Source: Sphingobacteriales bacterium (lineage in GTDB: Bacteria; Bacteroidota; Bacteroidia; Chitinophagales; JADIYW01). Taken from it: a DNA stretch of 64,000 bases. Position numbers and translations under genes: made by a program. This document shows positions 45,966-55,579 of this stretch, piece after piece (within the stretch, counting starts at the first letter, position 1; the number at the start of each line of letters is the position of its first letter). The DNA lies in contig CP064984.1 in NCBI GenBank assembly GCA_016699615.1, positions 2,452,001 to 2,516,000 of the forward strand, given 5' to 3'. A model generated the notes under the pieces. That model did not search any database. It saw only the letters and a program-made list of their open reading frames with translations, and was not told the origin of the DNA.

Positions 45966-48154
45966 TTACTTATAAAATTGCTTACCTGCATTTGCATAGT
46001 CTACTAAAATTTGTGCAGGTTTAAATCTAGCACCATATTTTTGTTCTAATTCTTCTAAAATACGAACAGCTTCTTTAGCACCAATACTGTCTACATATCT
46101 AAATGGACCACCTCTAAATGGAGGAAATCCTAATCCAAATACTGCTCCAATATCACCATCTAAAGGATTTTCAATAATATTTTCTTGTAGGCAAAGTGCA
46201 GCTTCGTTTACCATTGCCATAGCACAACGCATATGAATTTCATTGGCATCAAATTTCTTTCTGCTATTGCCACCATAGTAATTATAAATTTCGCTATCTA
46301 CTTGTCCATTAACTTTCTTGCCTTTTTCGTCGTATTTGTAAAATCCTTTTTTGTTCTTACGACCTTTGTAACCTGCTTTAGAAATCTCTAAAAGCGTTTT
46401 ACTTACTTTGAAATCAGGACGTAGTTTAAGCATTTCTGTCATTAACTCACCACTCATAATATGCGCACCAACATCAATACCTACTTCATCAGCTAATGTA
46501 ATTGGACCAACTGGGAAACCAAATAAATTCATTTCTTTGTCTATTTGTAGTATATCACCACCTTCATCCAACAATAATTGTGCTTCATTCATTAATGGTG
46601 CTAAGATTCTTGTTGTGTAAAATCCTGGTCCATCATTTACAACAATACATGTTTTTCCTTGCCTTACGCCAACTTCATAGCATGTTGCCACAACCCAATC
46701 AGCCGTTTGCTCTGTCTTAATGATTTCTAATAATGGCATTTTTGGAACAGGAGAGAAGTAATGCATACCAATTACCAACTCAGGATTTTTTGATTTTGCA
46801 GCTACATGTTTAATTGGCAACGCAGATGTATTTGTTGCAAAAATTGTATCAGGCTTAGTGTTTGCTTCGCAATCAGCTAAGATACGTTGCTTTAAACTTA
46901 AGTCTTCAAATACTGCTTCAATAATCATATCTTGATTATCTAAATCACTATAATTTAAAGAACCAGATAGCATAGCCATTTTCTCTTCTAATTCAATTTT
47001 TGTAATTGCTTTTTTAGATACTTTCTTATTATAATCAGTATATACTTGTTGGAATGCAGAATTAATCATGTCTTGATTAATGTCTTTTAATAATACATGG
47101 ATATCATCATCAATAGAAACTTGAGCAATACCAGCGCCCATGAATCCAGCGCCAACCATTCCAATACGATGAATTTTACGAATTAATTTTTCATCATAAG
47201 GATTTTTCTTCTTATCAGTCATTGCAAAGAAAATATTGATTAACTGACGCGATACTGGAGACAAAATAAGTGCTTCAAAGTTTTCTACTTCAGCTTGGTA
47301 TCCTTTTTCTTCACCGTCATTCCAGCCAACTTTTACACATTCAATAATTTTGTAAGGTGCAGGATAGTTGCCATGTGCTTGTTTGTCTACCATTTTTTTA
47401 GCTTGGTCAAACACAATATTATTCACCAATGGTGCTTCTAAAATTAAGTTTGTAAGTTTTGCTTGCAATGAAGGAAATCCAGATTTTACAGTATCTAAAT
47501 TTATTTCATTACGTTCTCTTTTTATTGGTTGTTCAAGAACTTCTAATGCTAATTTTTGAGCGCTTTTTGCAAGGCATTTACGTGTACAACTTTATCTACC
47601 AAACCCATTTTTAATGCAGGATAAGGAAATATGTTTTTGCCAGTGAGCATCATATCTAATGCTGTTTGCAAGCCTACAAGACGTGGCAAACGTTGTGTAC
47701 CACCACCACCAGGCAATAAACCTAATTTTACTTCAGGTAGTGCCATTTTTGTAGATTTGTCATTGCTACAAATACGTGCATGGCATGCAAGTGCAATTTC
47801 TAATCCTGCTCCTAGTGCATTTCCATGTATTGCTGCAACAATTGGTTTCTTTGATTGCTCAATTCTTTTTAAAATCGTATGGCCTTTTTCTGCGATAGGT
47901 TTCCAGTCTCCTGGTTTTTCAACTTTTTGAAATGCATCTATATCAGCGCCTGCAATAAAATCTTTTTTTCTACTAGCAAGTACATACGCTTTTATAGAAT
48001 TGTCTTGTTCTAATTCATTAAACACATCATCAAATAATCCAATTAAATCTGGTCCTATTTTATTGATTTTTTCGTTTATTTGATTCATCCAAATTGTACA
48101 AACACCATTGGTATTTTTTTCAATTCGTATATACTCTTCTCTTTTAATTGACAT
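45966..48154 (-). CDS. fadJ: Multifunctional fatty acid oxidation protein (enoyl-CoA hydratase/3-hydroxyacyl-CoA dehydrogenase), frameshifted
   Basis: Second and third steps of beta-oxidation. The N-terminal crotonase domain has DFIAGADIDAF, VAAIHGNALGAGLEIALACH and LPEVKLGLLPGGGGTQRLPR; the dehydrogenase part has RIGMVGAGFMGAGIAQVSID for NAD and VIGMHYFSPVPKMPLLEI, with VNDGPGFYTTRI and a second C-terminal half with FGLGFPPFRGGPFRYVD. The first frame stops at 47549 after NALQKALKN; one extra base in the T5 run 47553-47557 joins it to LALEVLEQPIKRE and the rest, giving 729 residues, the family length. Thiolase begins 16 bases upstream on the same strand: a fadJ-fadI type operon. Confidence 0.88.
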
Positions 48155-48170
48155 CTTTTCTCGTTTTGAA

Positions 48171-49535
48171 TTACCCTATTTTTTCTTTTATTTCTTCCAA
48201 AGTTTCTTCTGCTTTATTAATTGCTTTTTTTGCAGCAGTTTTTAATTTTTCTTCAGTTGTTTCGTATTTTTTAATTAGCATAGCTGTGCCATGTGCACCA
48301 GCAGCACAAGCTGCAAGCACTGCATATTTTCCATTGCCTTTTTCTAGTCTATTTGCTGCCATTGTAAGTAGACGACCACCTGTTGCACCAAATGGATGTC
48401 CTATTGACAATGAACCACCCCATTGGTTGATTTTGTCTTTTGGAATACTACCTACAGCTTTATCATAACCAACATGTGCTTTGCACCATTCTTCGTTTTC
48501 TAATGCTTTTAAGTTTGCTAATACTTGTCCTGCAAATGCTTCGTGTATTTCCCAAACATCAATATCTGCAATGGTTAAGTTATTTTTCTTTAATAACGCA
48601 GCTATAGAATATGCTGGACCAAGTAATAACTCATCGTATAAATCGCCAGCTGTGAAAACATAATCAACTAACTCAGCTTTAGGTTTTAAATTCAATTCTT
48701 TAGCTTTTTCTTCTGATGTTAAAAGTACTGCTGTTGCTCCATCAGTTAAGAAAGATGCATTTGCTGCTGTGATTGTACCAACATATTTATCAAATGCAGG
48801 TTTTAATTTTGAAATTTTATCTACTGTAGTATCACCACGAACACCATTGTCTTTTGCAATTGGAGCAAATTTTGGAGGAAGTTGAACAGTTATTACATCA
48901 TCAAGCAAGCCTTGCTCTTGTGCTTTTCCTGCATTTTGATGTGACGCTGCTGCAAATTCATCTTGTTCTTTTCTTGTAACACCAAATTTTTGTGCTAATA
49001 TCTCACAATCTTGTCCCATTGTTCTTCCAGTAATAAATTCTGCAACAGCTGGTCTATCTGGCATGAAATCATTTGGTCTAAGTGTAGTTGCAAATTTTGC
49101 ATACTCCATAGGAGTAGATAATTTTTGAGCAGCAAATAATTTTTTACGCATTTCTTTTGAGTATCCAATTGGAGTGTCTGATGTACACTCTGTGCCACCA
49201 GAAATGATTACATCTTCTCTGCCTAATTGAATAGAATCCATAGCAATAGAAATTGCTTGGTTGGCAGAAATACACGCTTGCTTTATGGTACTTGCAGGCG
49301 CTTTAATTGGTACACCTGCTGTAACAGCAGATTCACGTGCTACGTTTTCTGTTTTAACATTTGAAATTACATTGCCATAAATTACTCTATCAACTTCATT
49401 TGCATCTAATCCTGTTTTATCTAATAAACCTTTGATTGCAAATTGACCAAGTTGATAAGACATTAAATCCATATAGTCTGTTCCCGACTTTAAGAAAGGC
49501 GTACGTACACCATCAATAAACACTACTTTTTTCAT
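48171..49535 (-). CDS. fadI: Acetyl-CoA C-acyltransferase (3-ketoacyl-CoA thiolase)
   Basis: Cleaves 3-ketoacyl-CoA with CoA, last step of the beta-oxidation cycle. Seen: KKVVFIDGVRTPFLKSG, acyl-accepting Cys88 in STIKQACISANQAIS, WEIHEAFAGQV, the HPFGATGGR segment with the active-site histidine, and AACAAGAHGTAM with the second active-site cysteine. The protein has 454 residues, including an insertion after the active site and a charged C-terminal tail with EEKLKTAAKKAINKAEE. FadI-type (long loop) by length. Gene order thiolase-fadJ, 16-base gap. Confidence 0.92.
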   Translation of the reverse strand: MKKVVFIDGVRTPFLKSGTDYMDLMSYQLGQFAIKGLLDKTGLDANEVDRVIYGNVISNVKTENVARESAVTAGVPIKAPASTIKQACISANQAISIAMDSIQLGREDVIISGGTECTSDTPIGYSKEMRKKLFAAQKLSTPMEYAKFATTLRPNDFMPDRPAVAEFITGRTMGQDCEILAQKFGVTRKEQDEFAAASHQNAGKAQEQGLLDDVITVQLPPKFAPIAKDNGVRGDTTVDKISKLKPAFDKYVGTITAANASFLTDGATAVLLTSEEKAKELNLKPKAELVDYVFTAGDLYDELLLGPAYSIAALLKKNNLTIADIDVWEIHEAFAGQVLANLKALENEEWCKAHVGYDKAVGSIPKDKINQWGGSLSIGHPFGATGGRLLTMAANRLEKGNGKYAVLAACAAGAHGTAMLIKKYETTEEKLKTAAKKAINKAEETLEEIKEKIG

Positions 49536-49703
49536 TTTCTAATTTTTTTATTTCTCCAAATTTAATCAAATCCAATGCATGCATTGTAATTATAAGGTTA
49601 AGTTTGGGTTATAGAAAATATTTTAACTTTTGTTAAATGAATTGTATAAATATGGAATTATTTTTTTAGATTTATGCCTTATTACATTAATACTATTTAT
49701 ATT

Positions 49704-50957
49704 ATGATGGATTCTATCATTACTTTTTTTTCTCAGAATGATTACTACTATATTAAATTACTTTCAATTCCAATTGTTTCTGGTGGAATTGGTTGGTTTA
49801 CAAATTGGCAAGCAATTAAAATGACTTTCTATCCAATTAATTTTTGGGGTATTAAAATTGGTAAAATTCCAATTGGTTGGCAAGGTATTATTCCTGCAAA
49901 TGGACCAAAAATGGCAGATATTACTGTTGATTTGATGACGCAAAAACTTATTTCTGTAGAAGAAGTTTTTGAAAGATTGAATCCAGATGATGTGGCAAAA
50001 GAGATGGCACCACAAATGAAAGAATTATCTGAAAGAGTTGTATCTGATGCTATGATGAAGCATCAACCTAATCTTTGGAAAAATACACCACAGATTGTAA
50101 AAAATACAATTTTTAATAGAACTGCTCAAGATATTCCTGAAGCTATTCGTGGTATGATGCAAGATGTGAAAGACAATATCAATGATTTAATGAATTTAAA
50201 GAAATTGTGTGTTGAAGCAATTATCAAAGACAAGACATTAATTAATGAAATTTTTCTTACTTGCGGAAAAGAAGAATTTAAGTTTATAGAAGTTTCAGGC
50301 TGGTGGTTTGGTTTAATATTTGGTATTGGACAAATGTTGGTATGGCATTTCTTTCCATTAGATTGGACATTGCCTGTGGCAGGAATTATTGTTGGTTATG
50401 CAACAAACTGGTTAGCGTTGAAGTTGATATTTTCGCCAAAACGTCCTGTTAAGTTTTTATTTTGGACATTTATTGGTTTATTTATTAAAAGACAAAATGA
50501 GGTTTCTGCATTGTATGGAAAAATTATTGCAGATAGAGTTTTAAATTCTGAAAATTTGTGGGAACATATGTTGAATGAAAAAGGTGGTGAGCGAATGTAT
50601 AAACTTATAGAAAAACATATTAATGATGGTATTGAGAAGGCAACAGGTGCTGTGCCAGATCCAATTATGAATTTATTAGAAGGTACTAAGGCATATGCTG
50701 AAATAAAAGAATTGATAGTTAGAGATATGGTAAGACAAATGCCAAATCGACTAAGAAATTTATATGATTTTACAGATAAAGCATTTGATATTGAAGGAAT
50801 CATGCGTGAGAAGCTACAAGCATTACCACCAGAAGATTTTGTTGGCGTATTGCGTCCTGCTTTTGAAGAAGAAGAAATGAAACTTATACTTGTTGGTGCT
50901 GCATTGGGTGGCTTAGCTGGTTTAGCACAATTGGTATTCGTCTTTGGTGGTGCGTAG
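49704..50957 (+). CDS. DUF445 family membrane protein
   Basis: Start chosen at ATG 49704 (or 49707); the ATG at 49674 adds ten residues. N-terminal helix region LLSIPIVSGGIGWFTNWQAI, the conserved KMTFYPINFWGIKIGKIP and GWQGIIPANGPKMADITVDL, and a second pair GIIVGYATNWLALKLIFSP followed by the same type of motif, show the DUF445 duplicated layout. C-terminal helix GAALGGLAGLAQLVFVFGG. Role unknown in the family; inner membrane. Alone between the thiolase and a convergent flavoprotein gene. Confidence 0.85.
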   Translation: MMDSIITFFSQNDYYYIKLLSIPIVSGGIGWFTNWQAIKMTFYPINFWGIKIGKIPIGWQGIIPANGPKMADITVDLMTQKLISVEEVFERLNPDDVAKEMAPQMKELSERVVSDAMMKHQPNLWKNTPQIVKNTIFNRTAQDIPEAIRGMMQDVKDNINDLMNLKKLCVEAIIKDKTLINEIFLTCGKEEFKFIEVSGWWFGLIFGIGQMLVWHFFPLDWTLPVAGIIVGYATNWLALKLIFSPKRPVKFLFWTFIGLFIKRQNEVSALYGKIIADRVLNSENLWEHMLNEKGGERMYKLIEKHINDGIEKATGAVPDPIMNLLEGTKAYAEIKELIVRDMVRQMPNRLRNLYDFTDKAFDIEGIMREKLQALPPEDFVGVLRPAFEEEEMKLILVGAALGGLAGLAQLVFVFGGA

Positions 50958-50968
50958 AAAATTTGAAA

Positions 50969-52183
50969 TTACTTAGCAATATGTTCTGCAACTAAATATG
51001 CTGTAGTCCATCTTGCTTGGAAGTTGAATCCACCAGTAATGCCATCTATATCTAATATTTCGCCAGTAAAAAACAGCTTATTGTATTGTTTGCTTTGCAT
51101 TGTTTTTAAGTCTATATTGCTTAAACAAACACCACCAGCTGTTACAAACTCATCTTTATTGGTGCTCTTTCCATTTATTTTTAATTGAAATTGTGTAAGA
51201 TTTTCAATCAATTGTTGAATTTCTTTTTTGCTAATATCAGCCCAGTTTTTTTCTATATTAATATTTGATACATGAAGTAGATTTATCCAAAATCTATTGG
51301 GTAACTCAAATGCTTTGGTATTACTTATCTTCTTTTTTGAAGAAATATTTTTCATATCAATTATATATTCGCTTGCTTCATTTGTTGTTTTGTTTATCCA
51401 ATTAATTATGATATTGCAATTGTAGTTTTTATTACCTAATTCTTTTGCTCCAAATGCTGATAGCTTAAGCACACATGGTCCAGTGATGCCTTGGTGTGTG
51501 ATCAAAATATTGCCTTCTGTTTTTATTTTTGTTTGTTCTATTTGTGCTGTACAATCTTGTAAAGTAATACCTGATAATTCTTTGAATAATAAGTTTTTTG
51601 TATTGAAACTAAATAATGATGGAATGCATGGTTCTATTTGTATATTTTTTTGTTCTAATTCTTTTAATATAATAGCATTGGTGCTGCATGCTAAAATTAA
51701 TTGTTGGCAAGAATATTGTGTGTTTAATGTCTTTAACTCAAAGCTGTTGTCGTTTATTTTTATTCCAACTACTTTTTGTTCTGTAATTATTTCTATGTTG
51801 TGTTGTTTGGCAAGTGTAAGAAAACAATCAATAATAGTTTGTGATTGATTGCTCTTTGGAAAAACTCTACCATCAATTTCTGTTTTTAGCTCAATGTTGT
51901 GTTGCTCAAACCATTCAATAGTATGTGTTGTATTAAAAGTATAAAATGCATTTAATAAATTCTTTCCACCACGTGGGTAGTTTTTTATCAATTCTTTTGG
52001 GTCACTGCATGCATTCGTTACATTGCATCTTCCACCACCAGATATCTTTACTTTTTCTAATACTTTTTTACTTTGCTCAAGAATAGCAATTTTTAGATTT
52101 GGTTTTTTCTTAGCAATATTTATAGCTGCAAAAAAACCACTTGCGCCAGCGCCAACAATAATTATATCATAGTGATTTTGCAT
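50969..52183 (-). CDS. BaiN/HI0933-family FAD-dependent oxidoreductase
   Basis: Flavoprotein of the HI0933 (YhiN/BaiN) family with a Rossmann FAD domain. Start placed at ATG 52183 (QNHYDIIIVGAGASGFFAA); the longer frame from 52258 precedes the conserved start. Seen: VGAGASGFFAAINIA, KVKISGGGRCNVTNA, a middle HI0933 domain with HQGITGPCVLKLSAFG, and VTAGGVCLSNIDLKTMQSK plus LFFTGEILDIDGITGGFNFQ at the C-terminus. About 404 residues. Physiological substrate unknown. Confidence 0.88.
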   Translation of the reverse strand: MQNHYDIIIVGAGASGFFAAINIAKKKPNLKIAILEQSKKVLEKVKISGGGRCNVTNACSDPKELIKNYPRGGKNLLNAFYTFNTTHTIEWFEQHNIELKTEIDGRVFPKSNQSQTIIDCFLTLAKQHNIEIITEQKVVGIKINDNSFELKTLNTQYSCQQLILACSTNAIILKELEQKNIQIEPCIPSLFSFNTKNLLFKELSGITLQDCTAQIEQTKIKTEGNILITHQGITGPCVLKLSAFGAKELGNKNYNCNIIINWINKTTNEASEYIIDMKNISSKKKISNTKAFELPNRFWINLLHVSNINIEKNWADISKKEIQQLIENLTQFQLKINGKSTNKDEFVTAGGVCLSNIDLKTMQSKQYNKLFFTGEILDIDGITGGFNFQARWTTAYLVAEHIAK

Positions 52184-52298
52184 TATTAGACTTAAAATAT
52201 CAGCATGAAAATAGATAAATTTAAAGACAAATAAATCATCCACTACAATAATTTTCATTATACTTGTCCTATCAACAACTAAAATGTATCACAATTAA

Positions 52299-52901
52299 AT
52301 GGAAGCAGCATTAAAAGGATTATTACTTGGAACTACAATTAGTTTTATGATTGGTCCAATCTTTTTTGGATTAGTAGATATTACTATTTCAAAAGGATGG
52401 CGTTGTGGTTTAGGTTATATATTTGGTGTTATAGTAAGTGATGTTATTCTAATTATGTTGGTGAATAATATTTTTAGAACAACAAATTTTAGTGACTATC
52501 AATCAATAATTGGTGTTGTAGGTGGTATTGTATTATTAATTTTTGGGATGATAACATTTTTCTCTAAAGTAAGTGTCAAAGGTATTGATGTAAAAGACAT
52601 TAAAACCATATTGCAAGCTTTTGCAAAAGGCATTACCATTAATGTATTAAATCCATTTGTGATACTATGGTGGATAGGTTTGTATTCTACAACTAGTAGT
52701 TCTAATTATACTTCAAAAGATAAGTTTTTGTATTACTTTTCACTTTTGCTAATAGTTTTTTTGTTTGATTTGTTGAAAATGCGATTTGCCTATTTTATAA
52801 AATATAAATTAAGTATTGAGAAAATTGCTATCGTAAAAAAGTTTGCAGGCGTAGCCTTATTTATTTTTGGCATTGTATTGATTGTAAGAGTTTTAATTTA
52901 A
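52299..52901 (+). CDS. LysE/RhtB family amino acid exporter
   Basis: Six-helix inner-membrane exporter. The N-terminal EAALKGLLLGTTISFMIGP and the following IFFGLVDITISKGWRCGLGY are family-typical, and the middle contains NVLNPFVILWWIGLYS, equivalent to the NP.. segment of LysE transporters. 200 residues, normal size. Substrate not predictable. Divergent from the flavoprotein gene. Confidence 0.82.
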   Translation: MEAALKGLLLGTTISFMIGPIFFGLVDITISKGWRCGLGYIFGVIVSDVILIMLVNNIFRTTNFSDYQSIIGVVGGIVLLIFGMITFFSKVSVKGIDVKDIKTILQAFAKGITINVLNPFVILWWIGLYSTTSSSNYTSKDKFLYYFSLLLIVFLFDLLKMRFAYFIKYKLSIEKIAIVKKFAGVALFIFGIVLIVRVLI

Positions 52902-52999
52902 ATAATATGATTGTGTTATTTGAAATTATACAATAATAATGAATATATATTTCAGATTTGAATGAGCTTATGATGAGTTATTGTTTTAAAGAAATGCTA

Positions 53000-53150
53000 A
53001 TGAAAATAAAATTATATATTATTAATCTCATTAGTCTTCAACATAAATACTTTTGCTCAAGATATTACTGAAAATGATATTTTGGCAAAAGATTTAGATT
53101 TCAAAATCAATGATTATGTTTGTCTAGATACAAAAAAATGCAATAATTAT
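53000..53150 (+). pseudogene. Short remnant of a secreted protein gene, cut off at the dapB 3' end
   Basis: An ATG at 53000 (ATGAAAATAAAAT) is followed, after a frame change within the next few bases, by a signal-peptide-like stretch NYILLISLVFNINTFAQ and DITENDILAKDLDFKINDYV. The frame then runs into the antisense 3' end of dapB (stop at 53147), where similarity to anything plausible ends. Removing the T at 53007 gives an N-terminus MKKNYILLISLV. I read it as the 5' end of a lost gene. Weak evidence. Confidence 0.3.
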
Positions 53151-53889
53151 TTATTAAAGCCAAGTACATCATCCATCGTGTACACACCTTTTTTGCCAAT
53201 CAACCATTCTGCGGCAACTAATGCACCACCAGCAAATCCTTTTCTGTTGTGCGCAATATGTTTTAGTTCTATGGTATCAATGTCAGAGTTGTAAAATACA
53301 GTATGTGTGCCTGGTACATTTGCTTCTCTTAATGAAATAATGTCTAATGTATTTTTATCATGGCTTACTTCATTTTTCCAATTACTTTTTGCATCATGCC
53401 ATTTTAGTATATCTTCGGCTGCGTACAATGCTGTTCCACTTGGTGCATCTTTTTTTTCAGTGTGGTGTATTTCTTCCATAATGACATCATAGTCTTGATG
53501 TTGATTCATGATTTTAGCGAGTTGTCTATTTATTTCAAAAAATATATTCACACCAATGCTAAAATTTGGTGCATATAATAAACTTTTATTTTCTGCTAAT
53601 GCAATGTTTTTAATACTATCTAATTGATGCAACCATCCAGTACTTCCAACCACAACAGGCACATTTGCTTCAAAGCACCATTGAATATTTTCTACTGCGG
53701 TGTGTGGCGATGTAAATTCAATAGCTACATCACATGCTTGTAATTGCTCTATTGTTGTTGTTTGTCTATTGTCAATATCTACAATTAATGAAATATTGTA
53801 TTTGTTATTTTGCAGTGCAGCATTTTTGTCGTTAGCTATTTCATGTATAGCTTTTCCCATTTTCCGTATCCAATCAGTGCAATGTTCAT
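53147..53889 (-). CDS. dapB: 4-hydroxy-tetrahydrodipicolinate reductase, frameshifted near start
   Basis: NADPH-dependent second step of the diaminopimelate branch. The open frame from 53860 lacks the N-terminus; upstream in another frame lies ATG 53889 coding NIALIGYGK. One more base in the T4 run 53860-53863 joins them as NIALIGYGKMGKAIHEIAND, restoring the nucleotide-binding GxGxxG. Downstream: AIEFTSPHTAVENI, VVGSTGWL, NFSIGVNIFFEINR and the catalytic EIHHTEKKDAPSGTALY. Corrected length 247 residues, usual for the phylum. Follows DUF5683 by about 60 bases in the parA-parB-DUF5683-dapB series. Confidence 0.9.
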
Positions 53890-53950
53890 GTTCGTTTTTT
53901 TATAGATATTAAAAATAATAGATTATTATTGATATATGCGTTGTGTCGTT

Positions 53951-54652
53951 TTATCTTAGGTTTAAGTTTACTTGCAGTGCCACATATTCTTGAAAATTGC
54001 TTTGTTTGATGCTAGGTTTTATTTGCATAGATAAATTCTCAGAAATATCAAATGGTTTGATGTGCGCATCAACAGCTGCATCTAATATAGTAAATCCCCA
54101 AACCATCATTGTTACAAATGATGCCAATTGCACACTTCTTCTATGTGTGTTTCTTATACTTTCTAATTGTGCTGTAGAGTATCGCTCAATGCCAGTTGGA
54201 AGTGTTATTCCATTTGTTCTTTTGTACCAAATATTGGTTGTATTGTTTAGTGCTTTTGCTTGCCTTGATACCCAAAAAATACAACCTGCTATGCCACCAT
54301 AAACGATAGGCAATTTCCAATATTTTTTGTTGTATACTTGTCCCAATCCAGGAAATGCTAAACCAAGCAATGCTGCATGTTTTGCAGAACTTCTGGTAGA
54401 ATCATCAAATATTTTTTTTTTACTTTTTTCAATACTTGATTGAGGAATTTCTTGCGTTGGTATTGACTTTTTTTTAAGCTTATTAAAATTAGATTTATGT
54501 ATTACATCTTCCAAGTTTGAAGCAATAGCTGTGTCTATAGTTTGATAGATTGAATCTTGAGCAACAATGGTATTAGTTTTTATTCCTACAATAGACCAAA
54601 TAAATATGATTAAAATTGCTTTTAATGATGTATTGTAGCTTATAATACGCAT
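53951..54652 (-). CDS. DUF5683 family membrane protein
   Basis: 233 residues. Signal-like hydrophobic N-terminus (TSLKAILIIFIWSIVGIKTN), a polar region, then the DUF5683 core SSAKHAALLGLAFPGLGQVY and NKKYWKLPIVYGGIAG with a hydrophobic segment, and RRSVQLASFVTMMVWGFTI with a further helix. Function unknown; it consistently lies between parB and dapB in this phylum, here 6 bases from parB. Confidence 0.85.
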   Translation of the reverse strand: MRIISYNTSLKAILIIFIWSIVGIKTNTIVAQDSIYQTIDTAIASNLEDVIHKSNFNKLKKKSIPTQEIPQSSIEKSKKKIFDDSTRSSAKHAALLGLAFPGLGQVYNKKYWKLPIVYGGIAGCIFWVSRQAKALNNTTNIWYKRTNGITLPTGIERYSTAQLESIRNTHRRSVQLASFVTMMVWGFTILDAAVDAHIKPFDISENLSMQIKPSIKQSNFQEYVALQVNLNLR

Positions 54653-54658
54653 TGGTAA

Positions 54659-55573
54659 TTATTCTCCTTCTATAATTTCAAGTAATCTGTTTAAGTCTGA
54701 TGTAGAATAAAATGGAATGGTAATTTCGCCTTTTTCACCTTTGCCTTTTTTTATTTTTATTTTAGTTTCAAGTTTGTCCATAAGTCTTTGTTCTACTTGT
54801 TTGTAGGCATTTGGCAAACTTTGTGTTGTAGGTGTTGCTGTAGTTTTTTTATCAGACTTTTGTCCAATTGTTCTTACTAATTCTTCAGTTTTTCTTACAG
54901 AAAGTTCATTCTTTAATACTTCTTTTAAAATATAAAGTTGTTTATCTATTTCTGGAATGCTAATGATAGAACGCGCATGTCCCATGGAAATAGATTTGTC
55001 ACGTAAAGATTTTTGAATCTCTGGTGGTAATTTTAATAGTCTTAAATAATTTGTTACTGTAGATCTATCTTTACCTAATCTATCAGCAAGATTTTCATGT
55101 GTTAATTGTATTTCATCAATTAATCTTTGATAGGTAAGTGCTATTTCCATCGCATTCAAATCTTCTCTTTGAATATTTTCGATTAATGCAATCTCTACTA
55201 ATTCTTGGTCATTGGTAGTTCTTACATACGCAGGAATATCAGTAAGTCCAGCAATTTTAGATGCTCTAAATCTTCTTTCACCAGCGATTAATTGGTATTT
55301 TTTATCATCTATTTTTCTAACAGTAATGGGTTGTATTACACCATGAACTTGTATAGAATTTGCTAATTCTTGAAGTGCTTCTTCATTAAAATCTTTTCTT
55401 GGTTGATATGGATTAACTTCAATATATTCTAAGTTGATTTTTGGAACTGTATTGATGATAGAATCTTGGTCTTTATCACTTATTTTCAGGATTTCTGTTT
55501 CCTCATCCATATCAGACAATAATGCTCTAAGTCCTTTGCCCAAAGCTTCTTTCTTTTTATTTACTAATGCCAT
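54659..55573 (-). CDS. parB: Chromosome partitioning protein ParB
   Basis: CTP-dependent DNA clamp that loads at parS and organises the origin region. Seen: NLEYIEVNPYQPRKDFNEEA, the nucleotide-binding AGERRFRASKIAGLTDIPAY, IALIENIQREDLNAMEIAL, helix-turn-helix LTHENLADRLGKDRSTVTNY and GHARSIISIP, and a C-terminal dimer domain. 304 residues. Six bases separate it from parA upstream and from DUF5683 downstream, so these genes form one operon. Confidence 0.95.
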   Translation of the reverse strand: MALVNKKKEALGKGLRALLSDMDEETEILKISDKDQDSIINTVPKINLEYIEVNPYQPRKDFNEEALQELANSIQVHGVIQPITVRKIDDKKYQLIAGERRFRASKIAGLTDIPAYVRTTNDQELVEIALIENIQREDLNAMEIALTYQRLIDEIQLTHENLADRLGKDRSTVTNYLRLLKLPPEIQKSLRDKSISMGHARSIISIPEIDKQLYILKEVLKNELSVRKTEELVRTIGQKSDKKTTATPTTQSLPNAYKQVEQRLMDKLETKIKIKKGKGEKGEITIPFYSTSDLNRLLEIIEGE

Positions 55574-55579
55574 GTTTTT

